NCBI GenBank assembly: GCA_041396245.1
Contig: JAWKYW010000002.1
Coordinates: 186,001 to 250,000 of the forward strand
Direction of reading: 5' to 3'
From: Desulfobacillus sp041396245
GTDB taxonomy: Bacteria; Pseudomonadota; Gammaproteobacteria; Burkholderiales; Rhodocyclaceae
DNA length: 64,000 nt
The notes under the pieces are model-generated. The model was not told the DNA's origin. It searched no databases and saw only the letters and a list, made by a program, of their open reading frames with translations. Below, in pieces: positions 1 to 7,480 of this stretch. Position 1 is the first letter of the stretch; the number at the start of each line of letters is the position of its first letter. A program made the position numbers and the translations under genes.

Positions 1-768
1 AACGGCGGAGACGCGCGAACTCTGCCTGCCGTCCTTGTCCTTCACCGGCAGGACCTTCAGCAGCTCGAGATCGGCGTCGAGGATGACCAGGCTGTGCGGC
101 AGGTAGTTGGCCACGGCAACGTACTTGCCGTCACCGGAGACGGCGGCGTTGCGGGTGTTGATGCCGGCGCGCACCTCGGCCACCGTCTTCAGGTTCCAGA
201 TGTCGAACTTGGAGATCCAGCCGTCGCGCGAGGCGAAGAAGACGTAGCGCCCGTCCGGCGTGAATTTCGGCCCGCCGTGCAGGGCGTAGCGCGAGGGAAA
301 GCGGTGGATCGGCTCCAGCCGGTCGCCGTCGAGAAGCGTGACGTGGTGGTCGCCGCCTTCCACCACGATGAACAGGTTCATCATGTCGGCGGCGAACTGC
401 GGCTTGTCGGGCAGGCTGCCCGGCGCATGGTGCGCGACGCGCGAGGCGCGAATCTCCGCCTCGCCCCACTGCGGCATCGGCACCGGGGTGTAGATGTAGT
501 CGGCGAGCGACTGGATTTCCTCCGGCTTGAGGACATCCTTGTAGGCCGGCATCTGCACGGTCGGGCGACTGTCGCGGATCATCGCGGCGGCGGCACCCTT
601 CCTCAGGCGCGAGAGGTTCTCCGGCAGCAGCGCCGGCCCCATCAGGCCGTAGCGGTCGGCGCCGTGGCACTCGGCGCAGTGCTTGCGATAGAGCTCGGGG
701 GCGGAGTCGGCGGCGAAGGCCGCCACTGCAAAAGCCTGAACCACGGCGAGCACGGCGACACGGCGCAA
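1..768 (-). CDS. nirN: NirN-like cytochrome c / heme d1 domain protein, 3' end off the window
   Basis: Periplasmic c-type cytochrome with a d1-binding propeller, the last step protein of heme d1 maturation in nirS denitrifiers. Reading the minus strand gives a signal peptide, a CAECH heme motif about 40 residues in, a PALLPENL segment and then propeller repeats (GGDHHVTLLDGD, FTPDGRYVFFASRDGW). It follows nirJ directly, as in Pseudomonas and Thauera-type clusters. No ATG is available. I chose TTG at 768, which gives a clean Sec signal (MRRVAVLAVVQAF...AFAAD); a TTG at 825 overlapping the nirJ stop is the alternative. The start region lies inside a palindromic repeat (740-812), which therefore encodes the signal peptide. 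The C-terminus is beyond base 1, so NirN rather than another cyt c-d1 homologue rests on context. Confidence 0.75.
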   Translation of the reverse strand, partial: MRRVAVLAVVQAFAVAAFAADSAPELYRKHCAECHGADRYGLMGPALLPENLSRLRKGAAAAMIRDSRPTVQMPAYKDVLKPEEIQSLADYIYTPVPMPQWGEAEIRASRVAHHAPGSLPDKPQFAADMMNLFIVVEGGDHHVTLLDGDRLEPIHRFPSRYALHGGPKFTPDGRYVFFASRDGWISKFDIWNLKTVAEVRAGINTRNAAVSGDGKYVAVANYLPHSLVILDADLELLKVLPVKDKDGRQSSRVSAV

Positions 769-812
769 CCAAATAAAATGCTTTTCGCCGTGTTCGCCGT
801 GCACGCCGTGGT
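740..812. repeat. Palindromic CACGGCG-type repeat, copy 1
   Basis: The left arm reads ACCACGGCGAGCACGGCG and the right arm is its near complement ending GCACGCCGTGGT, around an AT-rich centre. The same arms recur at 37678-37746 and 38257-38326. This copy overlaps the start of the nirN-like gene and its minus-strand reading encodes the RRVAVLAVV signal-peptide core. Confidence 0.85.
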
Positions 813-821
813 AAATGCCTT

Positions 822-1964
822 TCAACACAATCCAATCTCCTCGTCGGTGAGATAGCAGCCCGGGTCTTCCGCCCACGGGTCTCCGGTGAGCTGCTGGGCG
901 CGCACGCGGGTGTTGCCGTCGCAGATGTCGAAGTGGGCGCAGGCGCCGCAGCGGCCGCCGACCTTGCGCGGCTTGGCCTTGAGGCCGGCCATGATCGGGT
1001 CGGCGGTGTCCATCCAGATTTCCGAAAAGGGCCGCTCGCGCACGTTGCCGAGGGTGTGGTGCCACCACATGGTGTCGGGATGGACGTTGCCGAGATTGTC
1101 GATGTTGGCGACGTTCACCCCGGAGGAATTGCCGCCCCACTGCGCCAGCTTTGCCCGCACGTGCACCGCGCGGTCGGGAAAGTGCTTCTCCACCCAATGC
1201 AGGAAGTACACGCCGTCGGCATCGTTGTTGCCGGTGGTGAACTCCTTGTCGAGGCCTCGCTGCTTGTATTCCCAGCAGGTGTCGAAGAGCAGATCCATCG
1301 CCTGGCGCGTCATCTGGTGGTGGGCGTCGTCCTTGCGGTTCTTGTTGCCGCGGCCGGCGTAGTTGAGGTGCGAGAAATAGAAACGGTCGATGCCCTCGTC
1401 CTCGACCAGCTTCAGCAGGCCGGGCAGATCGTGGGCGTTGTCCTGCGTCATGGTGAAGCGCACGCCGACCTTCAGGCCAAGGTCGCGGCAGAGGCGGATG
1501 CCGGCGAGCGACTTCTCGAAGGCGCCCTGCATGCGGCGGAACTTGTCGTGCGTCTCGCGGATGCCGTCGAGGCTGATGCCGACATAGTCAAAGTCAGTCT
1601 CGGCGATACGGCGGATGTTGGATTCGTCGATCAGCGTGCCGTTGGAGGAGAGGCCGACGTAGAAGCCCATGCCCTTGGCGCGCTGCGCGATGTCGAAGAT
1701 GTCCGGCCGCAGCAGCGGCTCGCCGCCGGAGAGGATCAGCACAGGCACGCGGAAGCGCTTGAGGTCGTCCATCACGCCGTAGACCTCCGCGGTGGACAGC
1801 TCGCCGGGGAAGTCCTTGTCGGCGGAGATCGAGTAGCAGTGCTTGCAGGTCAGGTTGCAGCGGCGGATCAGGTTCCAGATCACCACCGGCCCGGGCGGAT
1901 TGTGCTTCGGCCCGAGCGGCGTCGGGTGGGCGATCTCTTCCATGTACTGCGAGATTCTGAACAT
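822..1964 (-). CDS. nirJ: Radical SAM heme d1 biosynthesis protein NirJ
   Basis: NirJ removes the propionate side chains of didecarboxysiroheme during heme d1 synthesis, using an S-adenosylmethionine-derived radical in the cytoplasm. The 380-residue protein has the radical SAM Cx3Cx2C cluster motif (C36-NLT-C40-KH-C43) and the GGEPLLR SAM-binding segment. A C-terminal cysteine group (CGACAHFDIC and a following GC) fits an auxiliary Fe-S cluster of the SPASM/Twitch type. The length is typical for NirJ. It lies between nirH and nirN in the usual order; its TGA stop is 3 bases short of overlapping the TTG alternative start of the next gene. Confident. Confidence 0.95.
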   Translation of the reverse strand: MFRISQYMEEIAHPTPLGPKHNPPGPVVIWNLIRRCNLTCKHCYSISADKDFPGELSTAEVYGVMDDLKRFRVPVLILSGGEPLLRPDIFDIAQRAKGMGFYVGLSSNGTLIDESNIRRIAETDFDYVGISLDGIRETHDKFRRMQGAFEKSLAGIRLCRDLGLKVGVRFTMTQDNAHDLPGLLKLVEDEGIDRFYFSHLNYAGRGNKNRKDDAHHQMTRQAMDLLFDTCWEYKQRGLDKEFTTGNNDADGVYFLHWVEKHFPDRAVHVRAKLAQWGGNSSGVNVANIDNLGNVHPDTMWWHHTLGNVRERPFSEIWMDTADPIMAGLKAKPRKVGGRCGACAHFDICDGNTRVRAQQLTGDPWAEDPGCYLTDEEIGLC

Positions 1965-1966
1965 AG

Positions 1967-2551
1967 TTAGCTACCGATGCGCAGGCCGGTCTTCTTGAGG
2001 ATCCGGCTGCTGTAGAGCACGTCGTGGGCGCGGCAGTCGGCGCCGAGCAGCGCGGCGATCTGCTCGACCTGTGCCTCGACTTCCTCGCGGCTCTTGCCAT
2101 GCACCATGGCGAACAGGTTGTAGGGCCACAGCGGCAGGGCGCGCGGGCGGTGGTAGCAGTGGGTGACGAAGGGCAGGCGGCCGACCTGTTCGCCGAGGGC
2201 ATCGATGCGTTCGTCGGACACGTCCCACACGCTCATGCCGTTGGCGGTATAGCCGAGGGCGTAGTGGTTGGGCACGGCGCCGATGCGGCGGATGACGCCG
2301 CTCTCCAGCAGGCGCCGCAGTCGCGCCATCACCTCCTCCGCCGCCAGGCCGAGTTGTTCGGCGAGGGCGTGGTAGGGGCGCGGCACCAGCGGCAGGCCGC
2401 CCTGGGTGGCCACGATCAGGCGGCGGTCGTCCGGATGCAGGTCGGGCTTCAGCGCGACATCGGCAGCTGTTGTCCCACAGGGATTTCCGTCGGTCGTCGG
2501 GCTGAAGCCCGACCTACCGTCCGACCTACCTTCCAAGCGACCCTGCTTCAT
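1967..2551 (-). CDS. nirH: Siroheme decarboxylase subunit NirH (Lrp/AsnC-like), with repeat-encoded N-terminus
   Basis: AsnC/Lrp-fold protein that, with NirDL and NirG, decarboxylates siroheme to 12,18-didecarboxysiroheme. The conserved core begins at HPDDRRLIVATQGG and includes RRIGAVPNHYALGYTANGMSVWDV and ALPLWPYNLFAMVHG. ATG at 2551 overlaps the nirG stop (ATGA), which supports this start. Between that ATG and the core, about 30 residues (for example GRSGFSPTTDGNPCG) come from a dispersed palindromic repeat at 2439-2518. No ATG lies downstream of the repeat before the core, so the repeat appears to be translated. The G versus H name follows the conventional D-L-G-H order. Confidence 0.85.
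   Translation of the reverse strand: MKQGRLEGRSDGRSGFSPTTDGNPCGTTAADVALKPDLHPDDRRLIVATQGGLPLVPRPYHALAEQLGLAAEEVMARLRRLLESGVIRRIGAVPNHYALGYTANGMSVWDVSDERIDALGEQVGRLPFVTHCYHRPRALPLWPYNLFAMVHGKSREEVEAQVEQIAALLGADCRAHDVLYSSRILKKTGLRIGS
2439..2518. repeat. REP-like palindromic element (GTAGGTCGGGCTTCAGCC family), inside nirH
   Basis: Two inverted arms, GCAGGTCGGGCTTCAGC at the left and GTCGGGCTGAAGCCCGAC at the right, flank a spacer with CAGGGATTTCC that is shared with the copy at 59183-59263. A further arm end (CCGACCTACC) follows at about 2521-2530. The reading frame of nirH passes through it without a stop. Confidence 0.85.
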
Positions 2552-2991
2552 GCCGTCAGCCTCATTTCGACGAAGTACTCCTTCAGCTTGGGAAAGGCGT
2601 AGACCGTCAGCCCCGTCGTGCGTTCGATCTTTTCGATGGCGGCGGGGATGCCCTCCGGCGTCTCGGTGGCCAGCACGAACCACATGTTGAGGGCATGCTC
2701 GCGGCGGTAGTTGTGCGCCACTTCCGGCAGGGTGTTCACCGCCTCTGCGATCCGCGCGTAATCGGCCTCGGGCACGGCCAGCGCCGCCAGCACGAAGGCC
2801 CCGCCCATGCGCTCGACCTGGAACATCGGGCCGAAGCGCGTCAGCGTCTTCATTTCCATCAGGCGCTGCAGGCGTGCAATCAGCTCGGCCTCGGCGATGC
2901 CGAGCGTCTCAGCCACCTCGCGGTAGGGCTCGTCGCAGATCGGGAAGCCGCCCTGCAGGGTGTTGACGATGGCGCGGTCCAGCTCATCCAT
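2548..2991 (-). CDS. nirG: Siroheme decarboxylase subunit NirG (Lrp/AsnC-like)
   Basis: Third AsnC/Lrp-family member of the siroheme decarboxylase set. Protein of about 147 residues starting MDELDRAIVNTLQGGFPICDEPY, with a helix-turn-helix-like N-terminus followed by the ferredoxin-like AsnC domain (TRFGPMFQVERMGGAFVLAAL, AHNYRREHALNMWFVLATE). The start at 2991 overlaps the stop of the upstream nirDL gene by eight bases, and its own stop overlaps the nirH ATG, so the three genes are translationally coupled. An in-frame upstream extension to 3072 exists but lies wholly inside nirDL and lacks family similarity. Confidence 0.88.
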   Translation of the reverse strand: MDELDRAIVNTLQGGFPICDEPYREVAETLGIAEAELIARLQRLMEMKTLTRFGPMFQVERMGGAFVLAALAVPEADYARIAEAVNTLPEVAHNYRREHALNMWFVLATETPEGIPAAIEKIERTTGLTVYAFPKLKEYFVEMRLTA

Positions 2992-3976
2992 GGACGGCTG
3001 CGGCCTGCGGGATGTAGTGGGCGCCGCGTTGCTTGAAGCGACGGCGTGAAAACAGGATGGCATGCGGAACATGGCCGAGCCGGAAGCGTTCGCGCAACTC
3101 CGCCACGGCGCGCTCGACGCCGGCGCGCTCGCGACCGTGGATCATGCAGTAAAGGTTGTAGGGCCAATCCGGCAGGTGGCGCCGGCGCTGGTAGCACAGC
3201 GTCACCTCCGGTTCGGCCGCGAGCAGGCCGCCGATGCGCCCCACCTCGTCGTCCGGCAGGTCCCAGACGACCATGGCGTTGGCGGTATAGCCGAGCTCGT
3301 GGTGGCGTACGACGACGCCGAAGCGCTTGATCAGGCCCTCGCCGCGCCAGCGCTTGAGCGTGGCGATGACCTCCGCCTCGTCCAGGCCGGCCTGCTCGCC
3401 GAGACGGGCGAAGGGCCGCGGCACCAGCTCGAGGCCGTGCTGCAGGGCGCCCATCAGCTTCTGCTCCGGCAAAGTCAGTTGGCGCAGGTCGCCGGCCTCG
3501 ATGCGGCGCGTGGTACACGGCGCCTTGCAGACGCCGGCGAGGTCGAAACCGAGGTCGATGTAGAACTCGTGCTCGAGCGGCAGTGAGATGACGGCGCAGC
3601 CGCTGTCGCGCTCGATGGCGGCCAGCGCCTCGTCGAGGTGCGCCTCGTCGCGCGCCGTGACGACGAACCACAGGTTGTAGCGATGCTCGCGCTCGTAGTT
3701 GTGATTGACCTCGGGCCGCGCGCTGACGCGCGCCGCGATCTCTTCCAGCCGCTCCGGCGGCGCCGCCAGGGCGGCGAGCGTGCTGGCGCCGACGCGGCGC
3801 GGCGCGAAGACGGCGCCGACGCGGCTCACCACGCCCTCGCCGCGCAGGCGCTGCAGGGCGGCGAGCACCGTTTCCTCGTCCACGCAAAGCCTGTAGGCGA
3901 TCTCCGCGAAGGGCTGCGGCTCCAGCGGGAAGTCGCGCTGGAATTCGTTGATGAGGCGGAAGTCGAGGGAATCCAT
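2984..3976 (-). CDS. nirDL: Fused siroheme decarboxylase NirD-NirL
   Basis: A 330-residue fusion of two AsnC/Lrp-type siroheme decarboxylase modules. The first (about residues 1-150) has LINEFQRDFPLEPQPFAEIAY and VNHNYEREHRYNLWFVVTARDE; the second (about 170-325) has LPEQKLMGALQHGLELVPRP and HLPDWPYNLYCMIHGRER. In Pseudomonas aeruginosa NirD and NirL are separate proteins, while fused forms occur in other denitrifiers. It works with NirG and NirH on the first committed reactions from siroheme to heme d1. It sits 9 bases after nirF and overlaps nirG by eight bases. Confidence 0.92.
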   Translation of the reverse strand: MDSLDFRLINEFQRDFPLEPQPFAEIAYRLCVDEETVLAALQRLRGEGVVSRVGAVFAPRRVGASTLAALAAPPERLEEIAARVSARPEVNHNYEREHRYNLWFVVTARDEAHLDEALAAIERDSGCAVISLPLEHEFYIDLGFDLAGVCKAPCTTRRIEAGDLRQLTLPEQKLMGALQHGLELVPRPFARLGEQAGLDEAEVIATLKRWRGEGLIKRFGVVVRHHELGYTANAMVVWDLPDDEVGRIGGLLAAEPEVTLCYQRRRHLPDWPYNLYCMIHGRERAGVERAVAELRERFRLGHVPHAILFSRRRFKQRGAHYIPQAAAVHG

Positions 3977-3985
3977 GGGGTCCTG

Positions 3986-5158
3986 CTAGAAACCGATGCG
4001 CGCCGCGCGGCTGGAGAAGAAGATGCCGGAGGGGTTCCGCGCCGGCAGTTCCGCCAGCCGGGCGAAGCTGGCGGTGTCGACCACCACGACGCGGTTGTCG
4101 TCGCGTGCCGAGATCCAGACGTGCTCGCCGCGCGGCGTGAATTCCATGTGCAGCACGGCCTTGCCGGGCGCGAGCGTGCGCACCACCTTCTGTTCGAGGG
4201 TATCGATGACCTGGACCTGGCTGTAATCGGGAAAGGCGAAGTTCACCCAGATCTGGCGGCCGTCCGGTCGCGCCATGACGAACACCGGCTGGCCCTTGAC
4301 GGGGATGCGGCCGACTTCCTGCCAGGTCGCGGTGTCGACCACCAGCACTTCGTGCCTGCCGATGGCGGGCAGGTAGGCACGCCCGCCCGCCACCGCCCAG
4401 CCGCGCAGGTGCGGCATCTTGTATACCGGCAACTTTTCCTGTCCCTTGCCGTAGTCGGCGAGAATTTTCCTGGCGCCCTGCTCCGGCCGCCACAGGTCGA
4501 CCAGGGCGAGGCCGTCCTCGCCGAAGAGGCCGGCAATGTAGTGGCGCCCGTTCGGCGTCACCAGCCCGTCGTAGGGCTGGCGGCCGATGTTGCGGAATTT
4601 GGTCACCTTCGGCGCGCGCGGCTGCGACAGGTCGGCGACCCAGATCTCGCCGGCGTCGAACAGGGCGAAGACGAACCGGTTGCCCGGCACGTCGGCGAGG
4701 CCGACCACCTTGGAGAACTGCTTCCCGTCACCGTAGGCGGCGGGAATGTCGGCGAGGAGTTCCAGCGTTCCGGCGTCGAACACCTTCACGCCGCCAGGCT
4801 GATAGTTCTGCGCGGCCACCAGGCGGCCGTCCTGCGAGACGGCGCCGCCGATCGAGTTGCCGGCCTGCATGATGCGCCTGGCGATCTTCCGTTCGAGCAG
4901 GTCGACCTTGGTCAGCCCGCCGTCGCGGCCGAAGACGTAGGCGTAGCGGCCGTCGCGCGAATACACGGCGGAGGCGTGGGAGAGGTCGCCCAGTCCCTCG
5001 ATGCGGCCGAGGATGGCCCGGGCGCTGGTATCGACCACCACCACGCTGCCGCCGGCCCGCTCGATGACGATGCCGAGGTCGCCGCTGCCGCGCAGGACGG
5101 GCGCGGCGCAGGCGGAGAGCAGGCACGCGGCAAGGAGGGACAGCAGGGATTTCATCAT
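3986..5158 (-). CDS. nirF: Heme d1 biosynthesis lipoprotein NirF
   Basis: NirF resembles the d1 propeller of NirS and acts late in heme d1 synthesis (reported as dihydro-heme d1 dehydrogenase activity in the literature). The 390-residue protein begins MMKSLLSLLAACLLSAC, a lipoprotein signal with the lipidated Cys at position 17. Repeats typical of an eight-bladed propeller follow (VVVVDTSARAILGRIEG, SRDGRYAYVFGRDGG, VWISARDDNRVVVVDT). ATG at 5158 overlaps the nirC stop (ATGA), which decides the start; the longer upstream extension is a shadow of nirC. Confident. Confidence 0.94.
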   Translation of the reverse strand: MMKSLLSLLAACLLSACAAPVLRGSGDLGIVIERAGGSVVVVDTSARAILGRIEGLGDLSHASAVYSRDGRYAYVFGRDGGLTKVDLLERKIARRIMQAGNSIGGAVSQDGRLVAAQNYQPGGVKVFDAGTLELLADIPAAYGDGKQFSKVVGLADVPGNRFVFALFDAGEIWVADLSQPRAPKVTKFRNIGRQPYDGLVTPNGRHYIAGLFGEDGLALVDLWRPEQGARKILADYGKGQEKLPVYKMPHLRGWAVAGGRAYLPAIGRHEVLVVDTATWQEVGRIPVKGQPVFVMARPDGRQIWVNFAFPDYSQVQVIDTLEQKVVRTLAPGKAVLHMEFTPRGEHVWISARDDNRVVVVDTASFARLAELPARNPSGIFFSSRAARIGF

Positions 5159-5499
5159 CGGGTTTCCTCCGGAAAGCCGGTCATCAGCCGGCGCACGATC
5201 CAGTCGGCCTCGGCCTCGTTCATGAAGGCCTGCCAGGGCGGCATCGGCGTGCCGGGCCGTCCCTGCAGGACGGTAAGGCGCAGCGACTCCGCCGGCTTGT
5301 CGCGCAGCGACTCGGGCAGCAGGGCCGGACCGAGGCCGCCTTTCAGGGTCAGGCCATGGCAGGCGCCGCAATCCTGCCGCACCATGCGCACCAGTTCGCG
5401 CGCGCGCTCCGGCGCCGGATCGGCCGCAATCACGGCAGGCGCCACGGGAATGAGGAACAGCGTGGCAAGCGCCCAGCAGAGGGTCGGGTTTGCGTTCAT
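5155..5499 (-). CDS. nirC: Cytochrome c55X NirC
   Basis: Small periplasmic monoheme cytochrome c of 114 residues, an electron donor or acceptor in nitrite reduction or heme d1 maturation. An N-terminal signal peptide ends near VIAADP; the heme motif is C44-GA-C47-H48. A PMPPW motif supplies the axial Met region and is typical of c55X proteins. It lies between nirS and nirF and overlaps nirF by four bases. The AT-rich stretch upstream carries the nirS terminator and a degenerate FNR-like sequence. Confidence 0.92.
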   Translation of the reverse strand: MNANPTLCWALATLFLIPVAPAVIAADPAPERARELVRMVRQDCGACHGLTLKGGLGPALLPESLRDKPAESLRLTVLQGRPGTPMPPWQAFMNEAEADWIVRRLMTGFPEETR

Positions 5500-5557
5500 G
5501 TCGTACGATCAGGATGCCCGTTACGACAGGCTAACGCTTTGACATTTCTCAAATACG

Positions 5558-5584
5558 AAAAAAACGGGGGCCCGCAGGCCCCCG
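5558..5584 (-). terminator. Rho-independent terminator of the first nirS
   Basis: Just beyond the nirS stop codon the minus strand forms a GGGGGCC / GGCCCCC stem with a four-base loop (5566-5583), extended by one C-G pair. A T-run (GTTTTTTTCG on the minus strand) follows. It probably limits read-through into nirC, giving much more nirS transcript than assembly-gene transcript. Confidence 0.85.
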
Positions 5585-5610
5585 CTCGTGCCGGCTTGCG
5601 CCGGGCTGGA

Positions 5611-7350
5611 TCAATACACGTCCTTCTGGGTGTTGAAGACGTTGAACTTGCCGGTCGGGGTGATCAGCTTCGGATCCTTGATGACGGCCTTCAGCTTGCG
5701 CGTCTTGTCGTCGACCACCACGATGGCGGATTGCTTGTCCTTCGCGCTCCACACCGAGAACCAGACCTCGTCGCCGGCCTTGTTGTATTCCGGCTGCAGG
5801 ACGCGCTTGGCGCCATCGCCCACGCCGGCCCATTCGGCGATGGGCAGCGCGACATAGCCCTTGTCGAGGTTGTTGATGTCGAACACGGCGATCGTCTGGC
5901 TGATCTTGGGATCGGGGTTCAGCGTGGTATCCACCCACAGGTTCTTCGATTTCGGGTGGGTCTTGATGAAGACCGAGCCGCCGCCCTGGCCCTTCAGCGT
6001 CTGCACCACTTTCCAGGCGTTTTTCTTGTTGCCCTTGGGGTCGGTGCCGATCAGGCTGATGGTCTCGTCACCGAGGTGGCCGGTGGCCCAGACGGGACCG
6101 AACTTCGGATGCTTGAAGTTGGCGCCGCGGCCCGGGTGCGGGATCTTGCCGACGGGAACGATGGCTTCCAGCTTGCCTTCCTTGGTGTCGATGACGACGA
6201 TCTTGTCGGACTGGTTGGCGGCCATCAGGACGTAGCGCTGGGAGGACTCCCAGCCGCCGTCGTGCAGGAAGCGGGCGGTGGCGATCTCGGTGATCTTCAG
6301 GTTGTTGAGGTCCGAGTAGTTGGCCATCAGCACCTTGCCGGTTTCCTTGACGTTCACCACGAACTCCGGCTTGTGGTGGTTCGCCACGATGGCGGCCACG
6401 CGCGGCTCGGGGTGGTATTCCTGCTCGCCGACCGTCATGCCGCGGGTGCCGACGATCTTCATCGGCTCCAGCGTGTCGCCCTTCATGATGACGAACTGCG
6501 GCGGCCAGTAGGTGCCGGCGACGGCATACTTGTCCTCGAAGCCCTTGTACTTCGAGGTCTCGACGGAGCGCGCCTCGAGGCCGACCTTGATCTCGGCGAC
6601 GACGGCGGGCTGTTCCATCCACAGGTCGATCATGTCGATCTTGGCGTCACGGCCGATGACGAAGAGGTAGCGGCCGGAAGCCGACATGCGCGAGATGTGC
6701 ACGGCGTAGCCGGTCTTGATGATGGAGACGATCTTCTTGGAGTCGCCGTCGATGAGGGCGATCTCGCCGGCGTCGCGCAGCGTCACCGAGAAGAGGTTGT
6801 CCAGGTTCAGCTTGTTCATCTTCCTGGTCGGACGCTTCTCGGGCGCCACATGCACCTTCCAGGTGGCCTTCATGTCCTTCAGGCCGTACTCCGGCGGAAT
6901 GGGCGGCTCGTGCTGCAGGAAGCGCGCCATCAGGTCGACGTCCTTGTCGGACAGTTCGCCCGAGGTGCCCCAGTTCGGCATGCCGGCGGGGGTGCCGTAG
7001 TTGATGAACACCTTCAGGTATTCCGTGCCCTTGGGCAGGGTAATGTCAGGGGTGAGCGGCTTGCCGGTGGCGCCCTTGCGCAGCACGCCGTGGCAGCCGG
7101 CGCAGCGTTCGAAATAGATCTGCTTGGCGCGGGCGAATTCCTGCGGGCTGACGGGCGGCGCCTTGGGGGTGATGGTTTCCCGGAACTGCTCGGGCTTGAT
7201 ATCCACGGGCGCGCCCTTGTAGCGCATGTCTCCCGGCGTGGTTCCCGGGTGCTCGGCAGGCTTGGTTTGGCCAAAGGCGGTGCCGGACAGCGCCGGCAGA
7301 CCGATCAAGAGTGAAAACCCTGCTGCCAGGGCCAGTTTACGACTTTGCAT
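5611..7350 (-). CDS. nirS: Cytochrome cd1 nitrite reductase NirS, copy 1
   Basis: Periplasmic enzyme reducing nitrite to nitric oxide. The 579-residue precursor has a Sec signal ending near GTAFGQ, then a long N-terminal arm (HPGTTPGDMRYKGAP) before the cytochrome c domain (C83-AG-C86-H87, axial-Met segment AGMPNWGTSGELS). The C-terminal heme d1 propeller carries the EYHPEPRVA and ANHHKPEF His-containing segments that hold the active-site histidines, and it ends ITPTGKFNVFNTQKDVY. It is the first gene of the nirS-C-F-DL-G-H-J-N series, behind two FNR boxes, with its own terminator. This is the canonical form; a second paralogue lies at 16395-18095. Confidence 0.97.
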   Translation of the reverse strand: MQSRKLALAAGFSLLIGLPALSGTAFGQTKPAEHPGTTPGDMRYKGAPVDIKPEQFRETITPKAPPVSPQEFARAKQIYFERCAGCHGVLRKGATGKPLTPDITLPKGTEYLKVFINYGTPAGMPNWGTSGELSDKDVDLMARFLQHEPPIPPEYGLKDMKATWKVHVAPEKRPTRKMNKLNLDNLFSVTLRDAGEIALIDGDSKKIVSIIKTGYAVHISRMSASGRYLFVIGRDAKIDMIDLWMEQPAVVAEIKVGLEARSVETSKYKGFEDKYAVAGTYWPPQFVIMKGDTLEPMKIVGTRGMTVGEQEYHPEPRVAAIVANHHKPEFVVNVKETGKVLMANYSDLNNLKITEIATARFLHDGGWESSQRYVLMAANQSDKIVVIDTKEGKLEAIVPVGKIPHPGRGANFKHPKFGPVWATGHLGDETISLIGTDPKGNKKNAWKVVQTLKGQGGGSVFIKTHPKSKNLWVDTTLNPDPKISQTIAVFDINNLDKGYVALPIAEWAGVGDGAKRVLQPEYNKAGDEVWFSVWSAKDKQSAIVVVDDKTRKLKAVIKDPKLITPTGKFNVFNTQKDVY

Positions 7351-7433
7351 CTAACCTTCTCCTATCGACTTGAGTAAGCGGGTTTTCAACTGCCGGAAAG
7401 CGTGCATTAAAGTTCCGGAGGGTCCGGCAAGCC

Positions 7434-7447
7434 TTGATACAGATCAA
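7434..7447. promoter_or_regulatory. Perfect FNR/DNR box upstream of nirS copy 1
   Basis: TTGATACAGATCAA matches the FNR/DNR consensus TTGATN4ATCAA exactly. Its centre lies about 90 bases upstream of the nirS ATG. Expected regulator: an FNR, DNR or NNR-type protein acting under low oxygen and NO; no such gene is in the window. Confidence 0.85.
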
Positions 7448-7466
7448 TAAAGCAACCTTTAACTGT

Positions 7467-7480
7467 TTGATTATTATCAA
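7467..7480. promoter_or_regulatory. Second perfect FNR/DNR box, overlapping the nirI stop
   Basis: TTGATTATTATCAA is also a perfect FNR-type palindrome, 33 bases from the first. It covers the last codons of the upstream NirI-like gene (TGA at 7477-7479), so the nirS promoter reaches into that gene. Confidence 0.8.

Noticed and set aside
822..1970. Long plus-strand open frame opposite nirJ
   Set aside because: A shadow of the GC-rich antisense strand; composition is low complexity and no family is recognisable. The same holds for the other long frames opposite nirS, secD, alaS and the monooxygenase.
5539..5552. FNR-like box TTGACATTTCTCAA before nirC
   Set aside because: Two mismatches to the palindrome, and it adjoins the nirS terminator. 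Too weak to list as a site.
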